5,504 nucleotides of DNA, from assembly GCA_021790415.1 (NCBI GenBank), contig JAJYDZ010000149.1:1-5504 (forward strand). The letters are read 5' to 3'. This DNA is from Thermoplasmata archaeon. GTDB lineage: Archaea; Thermoplasmatota; Thermoplasmata; Thermoplasmatales; Thermoplasmataceae. The position numbers and the translations under genes are program-made. Below are positions 1-5,040 of the stretch, one piece after another; positions within the stretch are counted from its first letter, which is position 1, and each line of letters begins with the position of its first letter. The notes beneath the pieces are model-generated. The model ran no database searches. It had not been told where the DNA came from and worked only from the letters and a program-made list of their open reading frames with translations.

Positions 1-17
1 AAATATGCATAACTCTT

Positions 18-848
18 ATGGAAAGCATGAACATTTCATTCCTGAGAAAAGGAGATCACTATTTTCCCATATTGAAGGTGGGAGACGAAAAGAGAATCCT
101 GAAGGAAAATGTCGACATAAACAACTTTTACTCAAATATTCATCATTATACGAAACTGTATGAAGAACTGGAACATGTTGATATAGAACCTGGAACAATC
201 CCGGTATATCCCGGAAAGATTCTCTGCCCCTCCCTCAACTTTATGATGCATTCTGCAGAAACTAAACAGAAAGTTCCTGAATACCCTTATTTTTTCACTA
301 AATTCAGGGATACAATTACCGGATGGAATTCTCCCATTCTAAAGCATAAGGATATGAAGCAGCTTGATTACGAGGGAGAGATTGCTGCAATCATAGGAAA
401 AAAGATAAAAGGTGCTGATGAGAAAACTGCAGAAGAGAGTATATGTGCTCTTGCAGTTGTGAATGATGTAAGTGCAAGGGATTATCAGGAACAGATTTCT
501 CCTCCTTTTGGCAAAAACTGGGTGATGGGAAAAGCTGCAGATTCATTTTTACCTGTTTCTTCCTGGGTTAAATTGTATGATGGGGATCCGGTAGAATTCT
601 CCACTGAGGTGAATGGTGAAATAAGGCAGAAAGGAAACACAAAGGATATGATATTCCCTTTCAGTAAATTGATTTCTTATGTGAATAAATTTGTGACACT
701 TTACCCCGGAGATTTGATACTTAGCGGTACACCTGAAGGTGTGGCAAAATCCGGCAAATATCCATATCTAAAGAATGGCGAAACAGTTAAGGTTCAATCC
801 TCAGGAATAGGATATATTGAGAATGTGGTGACGGAATTTGATTCGTAA
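18..848 (+). CDS. Fumarylacetoacetate hydrolase (FAH) family protein
   Basis: This 276-aa protein is a probable soluble, divalent-metal-dependent enzyme acting on a 2-keto acid or acylpyruvate-type substrate. Seen in sequence: the FAH-fold signatures occur in order. They are a His-Glu dyad (H78xxE81) after a PSLNF segment, a YFFTKF stretch, metal ligands E119 and E121 in DYEGEIAAIIGK, a third ligand D150 in VNDVSARD, and the GTPEGV loop at 237-242. About 60 N-terminal residues precede the catalytic domain, as in the 2-keto-4-pentenoate hydratase/2-oxohepta-3-ene-dioate hydratase group. Archaeal relatives include 2-keto-3-deoxy-pentonate dehydratases, acylpyruvases and oxaloacetate decarboxylases; motifs alone do not choose among these. 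Start choice: ATG at 18 gives the longest frame, but ATG at 27 (MNISFLRKG) resembles the usual family N-terminus equally well. Neither has a Shine-Dalgarno site, and only 17 nt of upstream sequence are visible. The 3' end overlaps the next gene by 11 nt. Family call is firm; substrate is unknown. Confidence 0.92.
   Translation: MESMNISFLRKGDHYFPILKVGDEKRILKENVDINNFYSNIHHYTKLYEELEHVDIEPGTIPVYPGKILCPSLNFMMHSAETKQKVPEYPYFFTKFRDTITGWNSPILKHKDMKQLDYEGEIAAIIGKKIKGADEKTAEESICALAVVNDVSARDYQEQISPPFGKNWVMGKAADSFLPVSSWVKLYDGDPVEFSTEVNGEIRQKGNTKDMIFPFSKLISYVNKFVTLYPGDLILSGTPEGVAKSGKYPYLKNGETVKVQSSGIGYIENVVTEFDS
827..831 (+). promoter_or_regulatory. Ribosome-binding site supporting the TTG start at 838
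   Basis: GGTGA matches the core of the archaeal anti-Shine-Dalgarno complement (GGAGGTGAT). It lies 6 nt before the TTG at 838, inside the last codons of the FAH gene. It is the only convincing ribosome-binding site at any start in the window, and it is the main reason for choosing TTG over the next in-frame ATG at 973, which would remove 45 residues. Confidence 0.5.
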
Positions 849-1719
849 AATAAATGAAGAAGAACTTCTTTTAGAAATCATTCCTTTTAACCTGGTACTT
901 TTCAATGGAAACGATTCAACCTTTACGATCAGGGATCCTGTCAACAGGCATACAACTGTAATACAAAGATTCATGCACGAAGGACTCGAGATATCGGTTA
1001 AATCATTCTTCATGGACTGGTTTTATTATGGGTTTCCAAAAAATATGATGAGAACTGCGTCAGATTATTTCTCTAATGCTGAAGCATTTGAACTGTATGT
1101 CGAAGGAAATAAGTATAATGCATTTTTTGGTGATGACTACAGGAACCGAAAAACCATATGCACATATATAGATGGAACGTGTATTGAAGTCAGGGTGGAG
1201 AAAGGAGACCCTGAGCAGGCGAAAAATATTTTTAAAAATGTAAAAAAAATAAAAACTACCACACCTTCTTCGTTCAGGGAAAGATCATTCTATGCGACAT
1301 ACAGGGGCCCCAATACCTGGTTTGAGGATGAGAGAATAGGACGACTCTCATGGAAGCCTCTGGAAGCTGAAAAAATCGGTGAATTTTCTCCAGATTCTGT
1401 TGGAAATCTGCCAGGATTGCATAAACTTGCAATCTTTGCAAACGAGAGGAATGAATATCTCTGGCTTGATGTGGCCGCCAGGGGAAAGGGTCTCAGGAAT
1501 CTTTCATACAGGTTTAATTTTTCAGGTTCAGTCTTCAAGGAACGTGTAAAAATGAATCGGTGGAGAGTGGGAATTCTTTCACAGAATGGTCCTGCAATAA
1601 TGGTAATGGAAAATCCATTCTTCAGGTATATAATGTCCCTTCCCAGTATTGAACCTGGCGATCTCTGGAAATACGTGGACATAATGGAAAACTTAAACAT
1701 CGATCCATTTATGCCCTAA
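838..1719 (+). CDS. Hypothetical protein, possible partner of the downstream ATPase
   Basis: I do not recognise this 293-aa protein. The reading frame is open from TTG at 838 with a GGTGA ribosome-binding site 6 nt upstream, and its codon use (AGA/AGG arginine, AT-rich third positions) resembles its neighbours, so it is very probably a real gene. The first in-frame ATG is at 973 (M46). No signal peptide, clear transmembrane segment, nucleotide-binding loop or metal-binding cysteine cluster is visible. It appears to be a soluble mixed alpha/beta protein: strand-like stretches around residues 82-125, a lysine-rich patch near 130-140 (KNIFKNVKKIKTT), then an aromatic- and arginine-rich C-terminal half. 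The gene overlaps the FAH gene by 11 nt and ends one base before the ATPase start, an arrangement that favours co-expression with the ATPase. One untested possibility is that it corresponds to the N-terminal domain that larger VirD4/TraG-like ATPases carry in the same chain. It could also be an unrelated operon member. Confidence 0.78.
   Translation: MIRKINEEELLLEIIPFNLVLFNGNDSTFTIRDPVNRHTTVIQRFMHEGLEISVKSFFMDWFYYGFPKNMMRTASDYFSNAEAFELYVEGNKYNAFFGDDYRNRKTICTYIDGTCIEVRVEKGDPEQAKNIFKNVKKIKTTTPSSFRERSFYATYRGPNTWFEDERIGRLSWKPLEAEKIGEFSPDSVGNLPGLHKLAIFANERNEYLWLDVAARGKGLRNLSYRFNFSGSVFKERVKMNRWRVGILSQNGPAIMVMENPFFRYIMSLPSIEPGDLWKYVDIMENLNIDPFMP
1691..1700 (+). promoter_or_regulatory. Possible TATA box for a leaderless ATPase transcript
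   Basis: A TTAAA core at 1693-1697 is centred 26 nt before the ATG at 1721, the distance expected if transcription starts on the start codon itself. The ATPase gene has no Shine-Dalgarno site, which fits either leaderless expression from here or reinitiation after the stop at 1717-1719. The box lies inside coding sequence and is a weak match to the archaeal consensus. Confidence 0.25.
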
Positions 1720-1720
1720 A

Positions 1721-3595
1721 ATGCCTTTTAGGTATGAGGTTGGCATTTCAAGGGAAACATCATCGGTTGATGGAGTTTCCATAGGCAAAACAGAGAACGG
1801 TGGATTATACGTTATTGAACCTGAGAAGCTATACTTCCACACCATGATCCTTGGCAGGACGGGAACAGGAAAATCTAACCTGATCAAGAATCTGTGTTTG
1901 CCAATAATGAAAAATGGGGCAGATAACCTGATTGTAATTGATTTCCATGGAACGCTTTCCACTGACCTTATAAGGATGAACAGCAAAATGGATCTTGTTT
2001 TTATCTCCCCTGAGAACGATCCGGAAAAAAAATCCGTAAAGATGAATGTGCTGAAAGGATCTGCAGAATCACCAGTGTTTCTCTATATACTCCAGAAAAT
2101 ATTCTCTTCTGAAAATGCACTTTCAGGAGGAACATGGGGCCCCAGGTTGCAGACAATGCTAACTTCCGTATTGAGGGAAGTCATTATAAAAAATCCGGAT
2201 TCCACACTCTCAGATTATATTGAAACAATAACGAGCAGGAATTCAATGAAAGATCTTTATAACAGTTCAACTGGAAGCACCAAAACAATAATTGGAAACA
2301 TGATATCAAGATGGGATTCCTGGCAGGAATATTCAATGAGCACCATAAACAAGATATTTCCAATTACCTCAGACATTGGAATCCGGAAATTGATTTCATC
2401 CCATGAGGAATCCATGGATATTGTTTCACTATTGAATGAAGGAAACAAATTAGTTGTTATAGATGTATCAAAGACAAAATATTCAGAACAGCAGGGAAAA
2501 ATTGTTTCATCAATGCTTTTGAACCGGATATGGGCTGACATTTTGAGGAAAGGCATGAGTAAAAAGTGTATGTTAATAATTGACGAGGCCCAGAATCTGA
2601 ACGCCTCCATAATTAAGGAGCTTTTGTCAGAGGGGAGGAAATTCAATGTGTTTTGCATGCTTGCATCGCAATATATGCTTCAATATGATCGGGAGGTCAG
2701 GGATGCAGCCATTTCTAATTGTGGTAATTTCTATGCATTTTCACTTTCAGAAGAGGACGCCAATACTATCTGTTCTATTGTTCCAGGACAAAAACTAAGA
2801 AAACTTGCAATAAGTTCCATACTGATCGGCCCGATACATAATACAACACATTTCTCCACACGAGGGAATAATGGCGTCAGCGTTTCTTCATTTACGCCAT
2901 TCCTGATGGAAAACTTGAGCAATGCTACGCCTGTTGAAAACGCCATAAAGAATAGTCTTCTGAAATATGGCGGAATGATGGAAGAACCTGATAATGATAA
3001 TATTCATCAAAACAGAATTAGCAACCATAACGAATTGCAGCAGAGGTTCATAACTTATCTTGATGGAAAAGGATGCAAACCTGAGATTGAAAAAGTTATT
3101 GGGGAAAGCAGGCCTGACATAATATTTTATGTACAGTCGACACCTATTATTGCAGAGGTGGAAATCAGTGATACCATTAGGTTCGAAAGGGTCATTGAAA
3201 AAGCATGTATTTACAGCAACTCTCCCCTGATATTTCTGTGCATGAAGGATATGGGAATGGTACTGCTTGAAAAATTCCATAACCATGAATTAATGTCACG
3301 GCATCTCTCCAGAATGAGCAGAACCGGGAAGAATACCTATTTTAATTTTGAAAAAATAACCATAGTGGAAGACAGAAACGGAAAGTACTATTTTATACGT
3401 GATGGAAAATACACAAGGTGGACTCCTGAATTTTCTCTCACAGAATCGTCTTTCAGGTTAAAATCTGAGTTGCTTGGAGTATTAACCGTTAATATATTAA
3501 GGGAAATGGAACTGAACAGGAATCATGTATACTCATATCTTGATACGAATACAGGAGCAAAGAAAAGGGTGAGTTTATATGAACTCATTTTATAG
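1721..3595 (+). CDS. FtsK/HerA-superfamily (VirD4/TraG-like) ATPase with C-terminal nuclease-like domain
   Basis: This 624-aa protein is a predicted DNA-pumping or DNA-remodelling ATPase joined to a putative nuclease. Seen: Walker A GRTGTGKS at 45-52, a WGPR motif at 139-142 opening a helical insert, Walker B LIIDEAQ at 285-291 (D288, E289), and the polar ASQ motif at 315-317 following SEGRKFNV. The WGPR motif, DEAQN and GRKFNV..ASQ order is typical of TraG/VirD4-like conjugation ATPases and DUF87/COG0433 proteins, and the family acts as hexameric rings on DNA. Only 44 residues precede Walker A, so there is no membrane anchor and no full HerA-type HAS barrel. From about 435 the protein changes character: E438 in a helix, PD at 465-466, then E479-V-E481 on a hydrophobic strand. 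This matches the layout of PD-(D/E)XK nucleases, but with Glu in place of the usual Lys. Residues 530-624 are unassigned. No Shine-Dalgarno site precedes the ATG, which sits one base after the upstream stop. ATPase class is firm; nuclease activity and biological role are inferred. Confidence 0.9.
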   Translation: MPFRYEVGISRETSSVDGVSIGKTENGGLYVIEPEKLYFHTMILGRTGTGKSNLIKNLCLPIMKNGADNLIVIDFHGTLSTDLIRMNSKMDLVFISPENDPEKKSVKMNVLKGSAESPVFLYILQKIFSSENALSGGTWGPRLQTMLTSVLREVIIKNPDSTLSDYIETITSRNSMKDLYNSSTGSTKTIIGNMISRWDSWQEYSMSTINKIFPITSDIGIRKLISSHEESMDIVSLLNEGNKLVVIDVSKTKYSEQQGKIVSSMLLNRIWADILRKGMSKKCMLIIDEAQNLNASIIKELLSEGRKFNVFCMLASQYMLQYDREVRDAAISNCGNFYAFSLSEEDANTICSIVPGQKLRKLAISSILIGPIHNTTHFSTRGNNGVSVSSFTPFLMENLSNATPVENAIKNSLLKYGGMMEEPDNDNIHQNRISNHNELQQRFITYLDGKGCKPEIEKVIGESRPDIIFYVQSTPIIAEVEISDTIRFERVIEKACIYSNSPLIFLCMKDMGMVLLEKFHNHELMSRHLSRMSRTGKNTYFNFEKITIVEDRNGKYYFIRDGKYTRWTPEFSLTESSFRLKSELLGVLTVNILREMELNRNHVYSYLDTNTGAKKRVSLYELIL

Positions 3596-3601
3596 GATAC
3601 C

Positions 3602-3613
3602 TATATATAAAAT
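3602..3613 (+). promoter_or_regulatory. TATA-like element in the promoter region of the helicase gene
   Basis: TATATATAAAAT begins 6 nt after the ATPase stop. It is a good archaeal TATA-like sequence. Use of this box would start transcription near 3632 and give the helicase mRNA a leader of about 75 nt containing the inverted repeat at 3673-3692. Such AT-rich stretches are also common by chance in this genome. Confidence 0.35.
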
Positions 3614-3624
3614 AAAATTTTGGA

Positions 3625-3642
3625 TTATGAGAATATTCATAA
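3625..3642. repeat. Inverted repeat TTATGA-N6-TCATAA
   Basis: Perfect 6-bp arms (3625-3630 and 3637-3642) flank a 6-nt spacer. The centre also contains an overlapping 8-bp palindrome, GAATATTC, at 3631-3638. The repeat lies between the ATPase stop and the helicase start, so it could be a transcription-factor operator. With short AT-rich arms, chance occurrence is quite possible. Confidence 0.4.
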
Positions 3643-3657
3643 CAACATACATATAAT

Positions 3658-3667
3658 GTTTAAACAT
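3658..3667 (+). promoter_or_regulatory. Proximal TATA-like box for the DEAD-box helicase gene
   Basis: GTTTAAACAT includes TTTAAACA, close to the archaeal TATA consensus TTTAWATA. From its centre, a start site about 26 nt downstream falls near 3689, giving a leader of roughly 18 nt before the ATG at 3707. A competing TATA-like string, ATATAA, lies just upstream at 3651-3656. Which one is used cannot be decided from sequence. Confidence 0.4.
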
Positions 3668-3672
3668 AAGGT

Positions 3673-3692
3673 TTTACAGTTATATCTGTAAA
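3673..3692. repeat. Perfect inverted repeat TTTACAG-N6-CTGTAAA upstream of the helicase
   Basis: Two perfect 7-bp arms (3673-3679 and 3686-3692) are separated by TTATAT and end 14 nt before the helicase ATG. If the proximal TATA box is used, the repeat spans the transcription start and would be an ideal repressor operator. If the distal TATA box at 3602 is used, it would form a small hairpin in the mRNA leader. Arms include G and C, so it is less likely to be chance than the neighbouring AT-only repeats. Confidence 0.55.
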
Positions 3693-3706
3693 GAGAAGAG
3701 TTCGAG

Positions 3707-4957
3707 ATGGCAAAATTCGAAGAATTAGGAATAAAAGGGGAACTATTAGAGTCCCTGAAGAAAATGAAATTTGAAGAGGCAACCGAAATACAGGAAAAGG
3801 TTATTCCACTTATACTTGAAAAAAAGTCTGTTATTGCAAAATCCAGAACAGGTAGCGGAAAAACCGGTGCATACCTGATACCATTGATCAATACCGCTAA
3901 GAAAGGAAAGGGGACAAAAACACTCATCCTTCTTCCCACGAGGGAACTGGCAATCCAGGTACACAATGTATTCACCAAAATTGCAGCTTCAACACGTTTG
4001 GAAGCAACACTCATCTATGGTGGTGTATCTATTGGAAGACAGGCTGAGGAATTGAGTTATGAACCTGAATTCATAATAGGAACTCCGGGCAGAATTAAAG
4101 ATATGTTTGAGAGGGGCCACATCAAGCTGTCCAAAATTGAGAGAATCGTGCTGGATGAGGCAGACCAGATGCTTGATATGGGTTTTTACGATGACGTTGA
4201 ATACATTGTAAAAGAGACTGATGATAACAGAAGCATGTATCTTTTCTCTGCTACAATGACCGATTATGTTAGGGATATATCTTCCCGGTTCATGAAAGAT
4301 GCAGAAGTGATAAATTCGTCAGAAGACAGGATACCAGTGGATATCAACCATACTTATGTTGTATCAGAAAGGAACAGAAAACTTGGATTCCTTATTAAGT
4401 ATATAGAGGATCAGAACCCTGAAAAAGCTGTGATCTTTTCAAACACCAAGTCAGGGGCCTCATTCATCAGCCAGAGATTGAGGGAAAATGGATACAGGTC
4501 AGTGCAGATACACGGAGACCTGACTCAGAAACAGAGGGAAACATCCATCCGGAATTTCAGGAGAGGCGAAAGATTCCTAATCGCTACGGATGTTGCAGCC
4601 AGAGGCATGGATATTCCATCAATCACTCACATCATCAACTATGATCTTCCAAAAGAGGATAAATCCTACATTCACAGGGTTGGAAGAACAGCCAGATTTG
4701 GCAGGAGCGGAAATGCAATGAGCATCATTCTTCCAGAAGAAGCATTCATGCTGAAAAGAATAAGGAAAACCGCCGGAATTGAAATTTATAAACTTCCAAT
4801 GGAAGGGCAGGCCAGTGAACAGGTTGAAGAGAAAAGAGATCACGGTAGAGATCGTTTCAGTGGTGTACCCAACAGGCAGGGCCATGGTGGCAAGCGCAGA
4901 TACAGCAACAGAGGAGATTACGGAAGGAAACCACCTGCAAGAAGACGCAGAGATTAA
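3707..4957 (+). CDS. DEAD-box ATP-dependent RNA helicase
   Basis: This complete 416-aa superfamily 2 RNA helicase uses ATP to unwind short RNA duplexes or remodel RNA-protein complexes in the cytoplasm. All canonical motifs are present in order: upstream F4 and the Q motif (Q29), motif I SRTGSGKT at 46-53, Ia PTRELA at 77-82, a GG pair followed by Ib TPGR at 126-129, II DEAD at 150-153, III SAT at 181-183, IV VIFSNTK, V ATDVAARGMD at 293-302, and VI HRVGRTAR at 323-330. Two RecA-like domains end near residue 365. The last 45 residues (about 372-416) form a basic, Arg/Gly-rich tail ending RRRRD, a common RNA-binding extension in this family. No domain is missing and length is normal. Family roles include ribosome assembly, mRNA turnover and cold adaptation; which applies here is unknown. 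The gene has its own promoter region, with an inverted repeat just before the start, and no clear Shine-Dalgarno site. Confidence 0.97.
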   Translation: MAKFEELGIKGELLESLKKMKFEEATEIQEKVIPLILEKKSVIAKSRTGSGKTGAYLIPLINTAKKGKGTKTLILLPTRELAIQVHNVFTKIAASTRLEATLIYGGVSIGRQAEELSYEPEFIIGTPGRIKDMFERGHIKLSKIERIVLDEADQMLDMGFYDDVEYIVKETDDNRSMYLFSATMTDYVRDISSRFMKDAEVINSSEDRIPVDINHTYVVSERNRKLGFLIKYIEDQNPEKAVIFSNTKSGASFISQRLRENGYRSVQIHGDLTQKQRETSIRNFRRGERFLIATDVAARGMDIPSITHIINYDLPKEDKSYIHRVGRTARFGRSGNAMSIILPEEAFMLKRIRKTAGIEIYKLPMEGQASEQVEEKRDHGRDRFSGVPNRQGHGGKRRYSNRGDYGRKPPARRRRD

Positions 4958-4966
4958 TCCCAATTT

Positions 4967-4998
4967 CTATCTTTTTCAAATAAAATATTTGAGGATAG
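4967..4998 (+). terminator. Possible terminator: T-tract and imperfect hairpin after the helicase
   Basis: The outer arms CTATC (4967-4971) and GATAG (4994-4998) and inner arms TCAAATA (4976-4982) and TATTTGA (4986-4992) enclose an AAA loop, with an internal bulge of four T against one G. A T5 run lies at 4972-4976, and the element begins 10 nt after the helicase stop. Archaeal termination relies mainly on T-rich runs, so the T-tract may matter more than the weak AT-rich hairpin. It could instead be an operator upstream of the PrpD gene. Confidence 0.33.
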
Positions 4999-5008
4999 TA
5001 CTGAGCGG

Positions 5009-5021
5009 TATATTTTATAAT
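5009..5021 (+). promoter_or_regulatory. TATA box for a leaderless prpD-like transcript
   Basis: TATATTTTATAAT spans 5009-5021, and its TATTTTATAA core at 5011-5020 is centred about 26 nt before the ATG at 5041. Transcription would therefore begin at or within a base or two of the start codon. No Shine-Dalgarno site precedes the ATG, which fits leaderless translation, frequent in Thermoplasmatales. The purine-rich GAGCGG just upstream (5003-5008) is positioned like a TFB-recognition element. Confidence 0.5.
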
Positions 5022-5040
5022 TTATCTGTAATGCTGTTGC

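Noticed and set aside
1290..1700. Long open frame (136 codons) on the minus strand opposite the unknown gene
   Set aside because: It lies wholly opposite a better-supported gene, lacks promoter or start signals and has no recognisable motifs. Similar minus-strand frames opposite the ATPase and helicase were rejected for the same reason.
1304..2143. Two copies of the GC-only palindrome GGGGCCCC (1304-1311 and 2136-2143) in AT-rich DNA
   Set aside because: Both are explained by glycine-proline codons (RGP and WGP) in real genes. Two copies in 5.5 kb, with unrelated flanks, do not indicate a functional repeat.
1721..3595. Classification of the ATPase as canonical HerA of the HerA-NurA DNA-repair pair
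   Set aside because: Only 44 residues precede Walker A, so the HAS barrel is not there, the WGPR/GRKFNV..ASQ pattern is closer to TraG/VirD4-like proteins, and neither neighbour shows recognisable NurA features.
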